Origin: Ophioceras dolichostomum
Taxonomy: Eukaryota > Ascomycota > Sordariomycetes > Magnaporthales > Ophioceraceae
NCBI GenBank assembly: GCA_003049485.1
Contig: PYST01000008.1
Coordinates: 124,001-188,000, forward strand
Reading direction: 5' to 3'
DNA: 64,000 nucleotides
Made by a program: the position numbers and the translations under genes. Within the stretch, counting starts at the first letter, position 1. Every line of letters begins with the position of its first letter. The notes beneath the pieces were generated by a model. It was not told where the DNA came from. It saw nothing but the letters and a program-made list of their open reading frames with translations, and made no database searches. Shown here one piece after another: positions 22,442 through 33,948 of this stretch.

Positions 22442-23658
22442 CTAATCCATAGATTCTTCAACAGCGAGGGTTCTCACTGCAGCGGCGCTATCTCTCCGAG
22501 AGCCCTCTTCGTCATCCGACGCGGAGGCTGCTTGTGCGGCCCCGTCAGCGACGGCGTCGGGCGCGACATCGGGGTAAGGGCTAGCACCAGCCAGGTTGAC
22601 GTCCGCGGCACCACTAATGACTGCCTTTCGACGCTCGTGCCAGCTCATCTCATTCTGGATCACCTGATGGAGCAAGATCTCCTTTTCCAGCCAGGCCTTC
22701 TTGTACGCCGCCTCGGCCTCGCCGATCTCGTTGTGCAGCCACTCCCCTTCTTCCTCGGCCCACTTCACCTGCATGCGGCAGAGGCCCCATAGCCGCTGTA
22801 GCGGCATGCGAAGCTCCTCGGAGGAGAAACCTTGGTCTTCCGACAGCACGGTCCACGGGTTCCCCCCGCGACCATCTTCGTCATCGTTGTCCAAGACGTC
22901 GTCGCGGCCCGCCGCGTGAGACTGAGGGGTGCGGAGGATTATTTTCATCGGCTTGCCGGTCTTGGAGGATGAGGCCTGCATAGATTTCGGCACTGGGTCG
23001 GACGGCCTGAGGGCCTCAGTCTCGTGAACTGTCCGCATGTGCTTGGCGAGAGCGTCGGAACGTGTAAAGGAGCGCTCGCATTCTATGGTTGGGCGGCCGC
23101 GAGATTAGTAAAACGACCACCAGCACCAGGAATACAGGTCTCTTTCCTACCTGGAAGATAGCAATAGAACGGCTTCTCTCGCGTGTGACTACGCATATGG
23201 GCCTTAAGCGCGTAGCCACTAGCGTGAGGCATGCTCTTCCTTTGGCATCCAACCCATTCACATGTGTACTTCTTCTGCTTGCCCTCGATGTGGTCGTTGT
23301 GGATGTGCGCAACGAGTCGATCCATGTTGTCAAACTCGCCCGCCTTGCAACTCTCCCACGCGCAAGCGGTAACTTGCTCCTGATTATCATCGTCATCGAA
23401 GCGCGACCCGCCCCCGCCGCCTCCCCCGGGAGAGTTCGGAACCTCGCCAGATGTATCCGAAGAGACATCGGAGAAGTCGCCGATGGGGATGTCGTGATCT
23501 GGCAGCACTGGCGCAGTCGACGATGCCGCAGAGCCATCGCCGATCTTCTGCCGCTTGGCTGGGGGGATTGGGACATCGTGGCTGTCGTCATCGGAAGCGG
23601 AGGAGGAGTCAGCCATTGACGAAAGCGGAGAGTCAATTGGCGACTCGAGTCTCGCCAT
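22442..23658 (-). CDS. C2H2 zinc-finger protein, Iec1/INO80-subunit-like
   Basis: Two exons, 23151-23658 and 22442-23082, joined in phase 1 (donor GTAGGA, acceptor CCATAG), give 382 aa. An acidic Ser/Asp-rich N-terminus and a poly-Gly run (~78-84) precede three C2H2 fingers. Finger 1 uses Cys99, Cys104, His118 and His123; finger 2 uses Cys133, Cys138, His154 and His158; finger 3 uses Cys166, Cys171, His184 and His189. Finger 3 is created only by the splice, which confirms the intron. After the fingers come the short motif KPMKIILRTP and a helical region rich in Trp/Glu (WAEEEGEWLHNEIGEAEAAY). This layout resembles the fission yeast INO80 subunit Iec1, but that assignment is by general resemblance only. 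Likely nuclear. Divergent from RNA1 across 561 bp. Confidence 0.85.
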
Positions 23659-24219
23659 CGCGATTCTGTAATTGTGGAATAGCGCGTCGTCGCCCTCTTA
23701 GAGAGTCCAGATGTCGAGAAAGGAATCGCGAATGACCCTGTACGCTCCGAGATATGGCTTGTGGATGCGGCTAGAATTGATCTTGAGCTAAACGCAAAAG
23801 ACAGGACGATGACTTTTGTGTGTTTGATTGATCACACAAAGCGGAGGACGATGATAATGATGAGGTCGGTCCTGAGCATGTGGTTACATTTCGTGAGGCT
23901 ATTCAGGATCAATGATCTGGCAACTGGCTGACAGCTGGAAGTCAAAATCAACCACGCCCACCAACACGAGCGCACCGCTCGCTCAGAAGCCAAGCCAAAT
24001 GCCTGGAACTTGACCTGACCCCTGGAATGGGCCCCCACAATTTTTGTATGTTTATTTTCAACCCCTCCCCCACCACCACAGCATTTCTGCCTGCATGTAT
24101 GACAGAATACCATCCATATCGCATTTTCATTTCATTGCACCGTTGTTGTTTACATACTCTCATTACCGCCTACCTAGGTTGCTACCTCTGCAGAATCAGA
24201 ACACGCCCTTGTACGGAGT
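23659..24219. promoter_or_regulatory. Divergent promoter region: zinc-finger gene / RNA1
   Basis: A 561-bp spacer that must contain both promoters. No clear TATA element, operator or RNA gene could be assigned. Confidence 0.5.
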
Positions 24220-25588
24220 ATGGTAACCCCAGCCAAAGTCTTTTCCCTTGAGGGGAAGGCGTTGAAACTGGACACTGCGGAGGACCTGGAGAAGCACATC
24301 GCCGCCCTCCATGCTATGGACGATGTCGAGGAGGTCAGATTTCTGGGCAACACTCTCGGAATAGGGGCATGCAAGCGCTTAGGAGAAGTTTTATCAACGA
24401 AAAAGAGTCTACAGGTCAGTCGGTTCTTTTAACACCTCCTCGCTTGGGTCGCCTCGTCTTTGATCGACCCTTCCGTCTAGGAAGATTTGTTTAGTGCTAA
24501 TCGTTGGCTCTCCCGCTTTCCAGGTTGCGAACTTTGCCGATATCTTTACTGGCCGTCTGCTCAACGAGATCCCTGAGGCCCTCTCGCACCTCCTCACCTC
24601 GATCCTCAACCTCCCGAACCTCCGCACCATCAACCTGAACGACAACGCCTTCGGCATCAACACGTATGCGCCAGTGGCTGCCTTCCTGTCGTCGCACGTG
24701 CCGCTGCAGCACCTCTACCTGAACAACAACGGCCTCGGCCCGGAGGCCGGCATGAAGATTGCGGATGCGCTCTCTGATTTGCACGCGAAGAAGGAGGAGG
24801 CGCGGAAAGCCGGCCAAACCGACGTCCCAGATCTGGAGACGGTTATCTGCGGCCGCAATCGACTCGAGAACGGCAGCATGCGCGCCTGGGCCAAGGCCTT
24901 CAGCCTGCACGACCAGGTCAAGGAGGTCAAGATGGTTCAGAACGGCATCCGCCAGGAGGGCATCAGCAAGCTGCTCACCGACGGCCTGAGTCACACAAAG
25001 GTGATCCAAGTGCTCGACCTGCAGGACAACACATTCACCGTCACGGGCGCCACTGCGCTGGCCAAGGTGGCGCCCAACTGGGCAGAGCTGCGGGAGCTAG
25101 GCGTTGGCGACTCGCTTCTGGGAACGAAGGGCGGCGTCCTCGTGTCCAAGGCCCTGGCCAAGGGCAAGAACCCAAAGCTCGAGACTTTGCGCCTGCAGTA
25201 CAACGAGATCAACTCCAAGGGCGTCAAGGGATTCGCCGCGGCTGCCAAGGATGGCCTCCCAGCGCTGAAGAAGATCGAGCTGAACGGCAACAAGCTCTCG
25301 GAGGACGACGAGTCCATCCTGCTGCTGCAGGAGCTGCTCGAGGATCGCAAGGAGAAGTGGGGCGGGGATATCGTGATCGAGGAGGAGTGGGGTCTCGACA
25401 GCCTCAGCGACCTGGAGGAGGAGTCCGAGGAGGAGGAGGAGGAATCCGAGGAAGAGGAGATCGATGAGGAGGCGATCGCGGAGAAGCTCATCAAGGACGA
25501 GGAGGAGGCGCTGGAACAGCCGGTCATTCCCGTGGTCGACAAGGAGGTCGACGAGCTGGCCAAGAAGTTCGAGAAGACTGCTGTCTGA
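24220..25588 (+). CDS. RNA1: Ran GTPase-activating protein Rna1 (RanGAP)
   Basis: Stimulates GTP hydrolysis by Ran in the cytoplasm, which drives nuclear transport. Exons 24220-24414 and 24524-25588, joined in phase 0 (donor GTCAGT, acceptor TTCCAG), give 419 aa, close to the yeast and fission yeast proteins. The N-terminal repeat EVRFLGNTLGIGACKRLGEVL is followed by regular leucine-rich repeats of the RanGAP type: LRTINLNDNAFG, LQHLYLNNNGLG, VKMVQNGIRQEGI, LDLQDNTFTVTGA, LRLQYNEINSKG and KKIELNGNKLSEDD. The family catalytic-arginine region should lie in repeat 1-2. The tail is the typical highly acidic segment (runs of Glu/Ser near residues 333-352), followed by a short helix. Starts cleanly at ATG 24220. 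High confidence. Confidence 0.96.
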
Positions 25589-25735
25589 GCAGTACACGCA
25601 TGATCAAGTGTGACATTATTATGGTTTGGGCTAGACATGAGATTCGATGGCTAGAGGAGGAAATCAAGCGATGGTTCATCTTTGTGCAATGTTCAGCGTC
25701 ACACAGGCAGGGGAGCAGTACACCTTGGCAGGCAT

Positions 25736-25757
25736 GCAGGCAGGCAGGCAGGCAGGC
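25736..25757. repeat. CAGG tetranucleotide microsatellite
   Basis: Five tandem copies of CAGG, flanked on both sides by GGCATGCAG. Confidence 0.8.
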
Positions 25758-27964
25758 TGGCATGCAGACGATACCCTATTTTTGTCACCACCTCTAGCAC
25801 GAGCCAAACTGAAGAGAGAATGAAGGAAAGAAAGAAAACTGATTCATTCAGGATGATGCCAGTATATAGCAATCAGATCAGATAGTATCCCACAAGGCCG
25901 CGACTGCCGTAGTTAGCTTAGTAGGTAGATAGGTAGACAGACCTGTTAAGAGAGACAAGTCCTAGATACTTCGCAGTCCGACTGACCTGACCGCCCATCG
26001 TAAATCTGAGTGTAACCTGCCTGCCTCCCTCCCTCACTGAGACCTCTGGGCTACGTTTCCCTCTGTGGAACGGCCCAGGTCGCTACGGAAATATGTGGTC
26101 AAGTGACCATGTGATCTGGCTAGAATGCTGTGAGGTGGTAACTATGGCCTCCCAGCCTTGAATGTCTCACGGCAATCTAAACAGTGCAGTGCCAAACTAC
26201 CTGCAGAGCCGAGCTATTTCGCCACGACTGAGTTTCTTCTCTACCTACCTAGACCCGTCGACAGGTAGGGACTTGGGCATCACTGGGAAATCTTCGGCAT
26301 TTACATCCAAGCAAGGCGCAGAGGTAGGATCTCGGGGACAAACCAAGCCCTGTTTTCGTAGATTGGCCAAGGCTGCCAGGAGTGCAGTACCGCAGTACAG
26401 CAGTGGAATGCATGTACGGTGCATCGCTTGCCTAGGGCTACGTGGCGCTGGCAGTTGTAATCAGTGGCCCCTCAACTGAATTGCACCCCTGCAGCAAATC
26501 TTTATCCGCCATCCGTCGGCTGCAGCGTGCCTGCAGGGGTTGATGCAAGCACTTCATTTAATACGGGGAATAATTTGTTAGTGCGTGCTGACAACGACTC
26601 GGTCTCTCTACCGTGGGACCCTGCCTCTCTGCCAACGACCTCTCCTCTCCTTCTCCCACTCCTTCCTTTCCATACCTACAACTTTCCCTCTACCTAACTT
26701 TCCACTTCATCATCGGGCTGCCGTAGCCTAGAGACCTCAAATAGCGACCAGACTGCAATTCAAGCGTCTACGGTTCCCAGTCATGCGAATGCGGTGCAAG
26801 CCTGTGGCAGGCAGATACCTCCTTGGCTTTTCCCGTGTCTCTGGCCCGTCTCTGTCCATCTCGTCGATCTGTGGTCGATCTTCCTGTTCGTTTTCTTCCG
26901 ATCAGCCATTCCCGAATGCTATCATCCATTTCAAGTGAGAATGGATTCCCCCCCTCTTTCCTACTTTGCCCATCTCATCTTTTGATTTTGCCCGACTTGG
27001 CTATACGGTCGGGCAATATAGGGAAGAAACGTCCACTGGGTTCATCACAGCCAAGTGCAAACAGCCACGAGGGCGAAGGAGAGCGATCGTGCGGAAAGTC
27101 TAGGCTCGCGCGTGTCTGCCTGCCGGTCATCCGGAAGAAGGAAATATCGGCATTCTTATCCCTCGTGCCGGGCGGCTTTCCGTCGATATCACCCGAGGAA
27201 TCGCTCAATATCTCACTCGTGGTATACCCACCAAAAAGAGCCGTGCCCGGGAGCCTAGGCGCCGCGTGGGCTTGTTCATCCGCCCGGTCTGTGACCTTTT
27301 TATCTCGTTCTTGTTTTTTTTGTTCATCCTTACGTGTACTCCTATTGTTGAGATCTGGATTCTCCAGAATACAGCACTTACCAGGTGCTTGCCTCCCTTC
27401 TCCCCTCCATACCCGCGGGCCGTGGAACCTCTCCAGGTTTTCTCAGGCTAAAGTCACACCAATATGTGTGCTTCTCGAGTTGGGGGGTGAAGGCGTGGCG
27501 ACGGCGATGGTGATGGTTGTCCCGTCCGTGGCGGTAACTCGCGGCCTTTCACTCTTTCTGCTCGAGGCGGGGAGTGGTGGGTGGCTCGGCTCTTGGAGAT
27601 TCTTCTGGAAGGCCGGTGGTGAGGTGTCTCAGAGAGACCCTAGAGGCTTGTTGTCTCTCGGCTCCACCCTCTCCTTACATATTTTAAGCCGGCAAGCAGC
27701 CGCCTCCTCGCGTGCCCGGCCGCCGCCATACCTAGAGGAGGGGGTTTACTCTCTCTTGTTCACGTTCCCACATTCCATTCTTCATCCCACCTTCCTTCGC
27801 CACATGTTCTTCCCTGGCTGGTGAGCGCTGGGTCGCCGACATAGACTTTCTTCACTTTTCACATTCCTTTGGCTGGCGTCTTGTGCGACAAGATCCCCTT
27901 GGTTGGCTACCTCTTCTCGCCTCCTCACGTACCATCAAGACTTACTTCCTTCTTGAGGCCATGC

Positions 27965-27973
27965 TATAAATAT
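27965..27973 (+). promoter_or_regulatory. TATA element of the chitinase gene
   Basis: TATAAATAT lies 128 bp before the chitinase ATG (28101), a usual position for a fungal TATA box when the leader is about 80-100 nt. Confidence 0.55.
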
Positions 27974-28100
27974 TGGCCGAACTTCACCAACATCACAGTC
28001 CTTTCCTGCCCATTATACTTTCCCCATCTTTGGCATCACGAGACATCCTATACTCAACCTCACCTAGGTATCAGAAAACAGCCCAACTTTGACGTCGAAG

Positions 28101-29815
28101 ATGCTGTCGACGCTCCTTTTCTCAGCACCTCTGCTGCTGGCCGTGGCCAGTCCAGCCCTGGCCGCTCCGGCAGCTGCCAAGCCCAATTCCGAGAGAGATC
28201 TCATCTGCTTCGAGGCCGTCACCGAAACTGTGACTGTGGCCGTCACTTCAACCGTATGCGGGAGCCCTGGCGGTCAACAGGCTCCATCGCCATCTGCCGT
28301 CTCTGCCGCACCGAGCAGTGTGGTCCAGATCCCGGCATCTCCAGTAACCATAACGGCCAGTCTTGTGATCCCCACCAATCCCAGTAGCTCGGTATCGACC
28401 GCGGCGGCCCAACAACCAGACGACCAACAACAGGCTTCGTCCGTGGCGGCGCCAGCACCCAGCCGATCAGCTGCTTCTCAGCCAGATCAGCCTGCGGCAT
28501 CCTCCGCTCCGGACATGGATCATGAAAGGCAATACAAGAATGTTTTGTACTTTACCAACTGGTTAGTGTTTCCACCTTGTGTTTCCACCTCGTACGCTGC
28601 TGCGTGACAGTGAAAGATTCTTTTAGCTCCTCGCTCCTCGACACTTTACTGACACTGATTCTATTCGCCATCAAAAGGGGGATCTACGGGGCCGAGTATC
28701 ATCCTCAGATGCTGGACGTCTCGAAGGTAACACACCTTCTCTACGCCTTCGCCGACATCGCCAGCGACGGCGAGGTCAGGGCGTCAGACAGCTGGTCGGA
28801 CGTCGGCAAGCACTACGACGGCGACTCGTGGAACGACCAGGGCAACAACGCGTACGGCTGCATCAAGCAGCTCTTCATCCATAAAAAGCGCAACCGCCAC
28901 CTCAAGGTGCTCCTCTCGATCGGCGGCTGGACCTACTCGCCCAAGTTCGCGCCCGTGGCCGCCACCGAGGCCGGCCGCCAGCGGTTCGCCAGCAGCGCCG
29001 TCAAGCTCGTGGCCGACTGGGGCTTCGACGGGCTGGACATCGACTGGGAGTACCCGGCCAACGCGGCCGAGGCCCGCAACTTCGTGCTGCTCCTCCAGGC
29101 GTGCCGCCGGGCCCTCGACGAGTACGCGGCGAAGAACGCGAAGGGCTACCGCTTCCTCATCACCGTCGCCTCCCCGGCCGGCCCGCAGAACTACAAGAAC
29201 ATGGACCTGGAGGGCATGGACCCCTACGTCGACACGTGGAACCTGATGGCCTACGACTACGCCGGCTCGTGGGACTCGACGTCGGGCCACCAGGCCAACC
29301 TGTTCGTCAACCCGCAGAACGCGCAAGCCACCAAGTTCAGCACCGAGCAGGCCGTGCACGACTACGTGGCGCGCGGCATCCACCCGCGCAAGATCACGCT
29401 CGGCATGCCGCTGTACGGGCGCAGCTTCGAGGCCACCTCAGGCCTGGGCCAGCCGTACAACGGGATCGGCGGCGGCTCCGTGCAGAGCGGCGTGTGGCTG
29501 TACAAGCACCTGCCGCCCCAGGGCGCGACCGAGGAGTGGGACGACGTCGCGGGTGCGAGCTACAGCTACGACAAGGACAAGCGCGAGCTCATCACGTACG
29601 ACAACCGACGATCGGCCACCGTCAAGTCGCGGTACCTCAAGGACAAGGGGCTCGGAGGGGCCGTGTTCTGGGAGGCGAGCGGGGACAGGACGGGGGCCGA
29701 GAGCCTGGTCGGCACGGTGGCGGGGGAGATGGGCAGGCTAGACCAGACGCCTAACTGGCTGTCGTATCCGGCGAGCCAGTATGACAACATAAGGTCCGGG
29801 ATGCCCAATGTCTGA
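28101..29815 (+). CDS. Secreted GH18 chitinase with Ser/Pro/Gln-rich N-terminal stalk
   Basis: Hydrolyses chitin; predicted extracellular or wall-associated. Exons 28101-28561 and 28678-29815, joined in phase 2 (donor GTTAGT, acceptor AAAAG), give 532 aa. A signal peptide (MLSTLLFSAPLLLAVASPAL) is followed by a ~115-residue Ala/Ser/Pro/Gln-rich region with TETVTVAVTSTVC near its start. The GH18 barrel runs from ~145 (NVLYFTNW) to the end. Its signatures include KVLLSIGGWTYSPKF, the catalytic DGLDIDWEYP (Glu278 as proton donor), LMAYDYAGSWD, and GMPLYGRSF with an insertion-domain segment. It resembles the fungal plant-type-insert (subgroup A) chitinases used in wall remodelling or attack on other fungi. 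The stalk is odd, because such chitinases usually begin close to the barrel. Starts at the ATG; an in-frame TTG lies 12 nt earlier. Confidence 0.93.
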
Positions 29816-30796
29816 TGAAGGTAGTTGCGAGTGGGAAGTGCCCGACGATGGTTGGTGGCTTGCTCGCTGGAGGCATCTTGTTCTTCTCGTTCTATATGCT
29901 CTTTTCGTTTCGTTGCCCACCCCAACCCTTGTGGGTGAGTTTTCTCCTTCTGCTTCTTCGTTCTTCACCCCGCCGGACCTGCATCCAGATTGAGTCTGGC
30001 TGTCATAAGCGTCAGGGGTTCCCTTTTTCTGGGCCCGGCCATGAAGCCGATCTGTCTTTCTTCTTCTCGTACATATGATTCTTTCTTCCTTCCCTCTCCT
30101 CCTTTGTTTCTCTTCGAGAGGTTTGGAGTTTTCATTTTCAGGTTGCTACTTCTTACTTATACGGTACATATGTTCTACGCCAAACGGTTCGTTCTTCCCA
30201 CTCTGGTGGTTGCTTTGTGTGATCTCTCCGTTATCTGTTAGTCTTCCTTCTTATGCTTCTTCTTCTCTCGCTCAACATGCATGTAGCATCTAGGGAAACA
30301 CGGACATTTTTGGTTTTTAGATATTATGAAAGCAAACAATGCAAACGATGAAATTTCGTTCAGTGGACAGATAGATACATCATGGGCAAGCCGCTCCAGA
30401 GAGTCGAGACAGACAGCCGAGACGCAAGCTGCTTGTGCAACGAGGGAGGACGGTTTGCGTCCACAGCATCCGTATAATGACAGGAAACGGACCACATACA
30501 GCATTTACCGGCCCCGACAACTTGTCACTCGCCGCTCCTCCAAAGCGTGTCTCGCCGGGGCTTTGAGACAGCGCGCCGGCTCGTGGAATGTTTCGCTTGG
30601 CTCGGCAACGACCACCACCATCAGCCTCCACGGCTTTTCACTGCCGGTTTAGGAAAGGGTGGCCGGGGAAGACATGTCTCACGCCTGTCTGTGCCTCCTG
30701 CCTTTCTCTTTTCCGGTGACAAGCTGTCACCTGCCACCCTGGACGGCATGCATCACTAGTGAACAAACTATCTTCCGTCAAGTGGTCGGTCACCTG
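29816..30796. other. Convergent 3' spacer between chitinase and DUF202 gene
   Basis: About 980 bp. Pyrimidine-rich downstream of the chitinase; no gene supported. Confidence 0.6.
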
Positions 30797-31327
30797 TCAC
30801 CTGCCACCTCCAGGCCGCGGATTCTCGCGCATGGCTCTCTCCAGCCTCTCCCTCCGCGCCCTCTTCAACGCGCTGCCATACAGCCCGCCCGCCAAGCCCG
30901 CCACCGACGCGGCCAGGAAGGCTGGGCCGTGGTAGGCCGGCTTGAAGTGGCCGGACTCGAGCTGGCGCAGGTTGGAGAAGTAGCGCGCTGCGCCGTAGAC
31001 GATGCTCCCGGAGCCGAGGCCGAGGAGCGAGCCGACGAGGAGGGTCTGGCCCTCCCTCTCTTGGGCGTCATTGTTGTCATTGTGGTTGTCGTTGCTGCCT
31101 TTGCTGTGGTCGATGTCCCCGCCACGGCGGCCACTGCTATCACGCCCTTGCTGAAGAAGCGCAGAGAGGTCGAGTTGCGAAAATCGCTCAATCGCGATGC
31201 CGAGCGCCACGAAGCCCAGGCCCGTCCGGATCCAGGCCAGGAAAGTCCGCTCCGACGCGAGGTGGTCTCGGGCGACCGACCCCGTGTTCTTGAAGACCGG
31301 GGTCTGGAAGCGGAAGCGAGAGAACAT
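30797..31327 (-). CDS. DUF202-family membrane protein, 176 aa
   Basis: Single exon of 176 aa starting at ATG 31327 (MFSRFRFQTPVFKNTGSVAR). The longer in-frame reading from 31474 is not supported by the family. Residues 20-49 hold the DUF202 signature, RDHLASERTFLAWIRTGLGF and the rest of the first helix. A polar Asp/Asn/Ser-rich loop (~60-92) follows, then two more hydrophobic segments (~94-115 and ~135-155) and a basic tail. DUF202 domains are found in small membrane proteins and at the end of yeast vacuolar VTC subunits; the role of stand-alone fungal copies is not established. Three membrane spans are predicted. Convergent with the chitinase gene. Confidence 0.85.
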   Translation of the reverse strand: MFSRFRFQTPVFKNTGSVARDHLASERTFLAWIRTGLGFVALGIAIERFSQLDLSALLQQGRDSSGRRGGDIDHSKGSNDNHNDNNDAQEREGQTLLVGSLLGLGSGSIVYGAARYFSNLRQLESGHFKPAYHGPAFLAASVAGLAGGLYGSALKRARRERLERAMRENPRPGGGR

Positions 31328-32514
31328 TATTGATCGTTCTATGTTTTGGTTTCTTGGGTGTTGTTGTACCACAGCTAATAGCACTTCTTCTTGCTTGATT
31401 TGTTTTGCTTTGTGTACTGTCACGTTTGCACTTGTCTTGGCTGTGGTTTCATGGTGAAAATCATCACTGATCACAGTTCACAGTACCAATCCTCCACTGG
31501 AGGTAATCTGAGGTGAGTTTTCAGGGTTCGTGTTGCAACCGATTCGAGTGGACCGCCAAGCTCCAGCTCAAGTCCTCAACACACAGCACGACCCCTTTCA
31601 TGATAACTCATCTCATTCATTACATCTGCTCTCTCAGTTGTCATATCTATGCTGTATGCAAGCTTGAATATGACAGCCAGAGAATGCACTCAATATATGG
31701 CATATTCTCCCAGTCTCTACCGGCAGGGCAATTGCAAGCACTGGGTACTCAAGGTATTTGTTCGCGTGTCTTTGGTGCCGTCTCCCCGAAACACCTACGG
31801 TTTCGGATCTCGGAACGGCAAGCCATGGGACCCACGAGCCTAAATGCTTCATGCCTTGGCATGCAGTTCCTCCCACAGGAAGGACTGGCTGAGTTTGGGT
31901 ACGCAGTTCAGCCTGCCATCTGCCATCTGAATTTGACGTCTCCTCGTCCTTTAGCATTCCTCTTGGACTTTTCCTGTAGACACCTAGAAGATTGGAGACG
32001 TTACATGAATGTACCACGAGTTATCTCATGACCACGACTAACAAGCCCTGTAACATCCACGAGACTCTTGCACTCGTGCGCCTTGCTTTGCTTGCTCCGA
32101 TTAGGGCCCGGCTGTACAGCTGCGGTGATGTTGATGATACACAGATGGTCAGTTTAGTAGTGTATTAATGGCCCAGATAGTATTTGGAAGCCGAGGTTAC
32201 CAACCTATCCTCCAAGCTACATCAACATTTGTGATGATAGAGCGACGCAGTCACGTAAGCCAAAGACGCCGTTCCAGATATGAGTGCTACATAAGGTATG
32301 GTATATGGTAATGTGTACGTGATGTGATAACCTAGTCAGTTTCCCGTCTTCCGTCGACGGGCTGCGGCGAACCACTGCGCCCGTTCTTACATTTCCTTTA
32401 TCATCCCAAAATAGAAGTATATGCCGAAGAGTTTTCCCTAGTACACACGAAGAAATTTTGCCCTGTCCTCTCATGGCCACAACTCCAGTAGTAGTAGCCT
32501 CAGTTTCAGCGACC
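31328..32514. other. Intergenic region between two minus-strand genes
   Basis: About 1.2 kb with the DUF202 gene promoter and the 3' flank of the GPI-type protein. No coding or RNA feature recognised. Confidence 0.55.
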
Positions 32515-33777
32515 TCATGGCAGCAGCACCGCAGCGATCAAGCCAGCTGCGCATGCCATCAACGTCCAGGAGGAGCCGCTTCTAGAGCCAAGGTTGCCAG
32601 GGGCCGGTGTGTTGAGAGCGGCTCCGGTAGCACCAGCAATGCCTGGGGCTGTGAGGGTGGCACCGTTAGCGCCCACCGCGACGCTAGGCTGTCCACTAAG
32701 GTCGTTCGCTTGGCCAGTCGGTGAGGCTGTCAGAAGAGTCGTCGGCGAGCCGGTCTGCGAAGCGCCCGGGAGGTTCAAAAGCGTCCCTGTTGAACCACTT
32801 CCGGTGTTGGAGCCTGGGAGGTCCTGGAGAGTGCCGCTCCCGCTTGTGCCACTGCCACTGCCACTGCCAGTTCCACTGTTCGAGCCGGGAAGGTCCTGAA
32901 GAGCACCGGCGCCACCGCCGACCGTCGTGCCGTTTGAGAATGGGCCTCTGGTAGAGTTTGAAGGGAGCGTCAAACCGGGCAGACTCTGCAGTCCCGTCGG
33001 GCTGGATGCTCCTGCAGCGCCGGCCGCGGTGCCCGGGAGTGGGGCAAGAGAGGAAGCCCCTGCTACGGCTGTGGGAGAGACTATAGCCACGCCCACACCC
33101 GTGCCGAGAGGCTGCAGGCCGGCAACGCCGGCAGGAGAGTCGGTCGAGTTGGCCAACGGGAACGTCTGGACTACGCCAGGCGTGGGAACAGCCACAGCGG
33201 GGGCAAATGTCGTGGGTGTCGCTGTCTCGACTGTATCGACCGGGTTTGGAACTGTCTGCACAGAGAAACCGCCCGCCGGAATCGTGGAGAACGACTGGAT
33301 ACCCCCCACTGGCGCGACAATCGCGGACGGCGACGGTAGCGCTAAAGCCACGGTCGTGGACAGAGATGGCGCCGGGGCGGCGACAGATCCGATTACGGAG
33401 AAACTCTGGATGTTCGCGTTCGAGTTTGAGACAACTATCGCAGGAGGAACAACCGCGGGGAGAGAGGCGATCGAGGCCACTGTGGTTGCCGGGAGGAGAA
33501 GCGGGGGCGAGGCCACTGCTGTGTTGATGACCGCCGATGAAGTTTGTACCGCTGGGCGACTGGGTGGGGCTACAGCCGTTGGCAATGGGATGAGACTCTG
33601 TGGCGCTACGGCTCCCGCTGCGGTGCCTGGCAGAGCGATGAGCCCGTTTGTTCCCGGAGCAGCCTGTGTTCCCGGCAAGTCGATGAGTGACGCCGTTCCA
33701 GCACCACCTTGTGTGCCCGGCAGAGGCTGCAGTTGTTGCTGTTGCTGCTGTTGTTGTCCTTGTTGTCCTTGTTGTTG

Positions 33778-33808
<31 letters not shown>

Positions 33809-33948
33809 TGAGCAGCTCCTGCTCCTCCAGAAACCCCTAAACCATTCGAGTTTCCACCCCTAGTTCCGTTGTTGGACTGCTGCTGTGCGTTGACCCCGAA
33901 CACTGCGCCAAGGAGCAGGCTGGCGACCACCTTTTTCGAGAAATACAT
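32515..33948 (-). CDS. GPI-anchor-type low-complexity cell-wall protein, 477 aa
   Basis: Single exon starting at ATG 33948 (MYFSKKVVASLLLGAVFGVN), a clear signal peptide. A poly-Gln tract follows at residues ~47-73, encoded by the CAG/CTG repeat. The body is Ala/Pro/Ser/Thr/Val-rich with an irregular recurring short motif: SLIDLPGTQ, GLIALPGTA, SLAPLPGTA, GLQSLPGLT, LQDLPGSN (twice) and LLNLPGAS. It also has SFSVIG and SFSTIP variants. The end is a small-residue region (SRSGSS) followed by a hydrophobic tail (WTLMACAAGLIAAVLLP), as in GPI-anchored fungal wall proteins. No enzymatic domain. I infer a structural or adhesin-like wall role. The in-frame upstream ATG at 34026 would hide the signal peptide and is rejected. 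Confidence 0.8.
33729..33813. repeat. CAG/CTG trinucleotide repeat in a coding exon
   Basis: An interrupted run of CTG/TTG triplets (CAG/CAA on the coding strand) encodes the poly-Gln tract of the GPI-type wall protein. The longest pure part is about ten CTG units. Confidence 0.9.

Larger units (their letters stand above)
25589..28100. other. Intergenic region upstream of the chitinase
   Basis: About 2.5 kb without a convincing gene. It contains a CAGG tetramer run (25736-25757). An open frame at 26823-27824 has random-like composition and no domain. The last 150 bp are the chitinase promoter and leader. Confidence 0.6.

Noticed and set aside
26823..27824. 333-residue plus-strand open frame upstream of the chitinase
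   Set aside because: No domain, random-like composition rich in Ser/Pro/Leu from pyrimidine-rich DNA, and it lies in promoter territory of the chitinase.
33729..33813. Possible CRISPR-like or satellite array
   Set aside because: It is a coding trinucleotide tract for poly-Gln, with no spacer-repeat structure.
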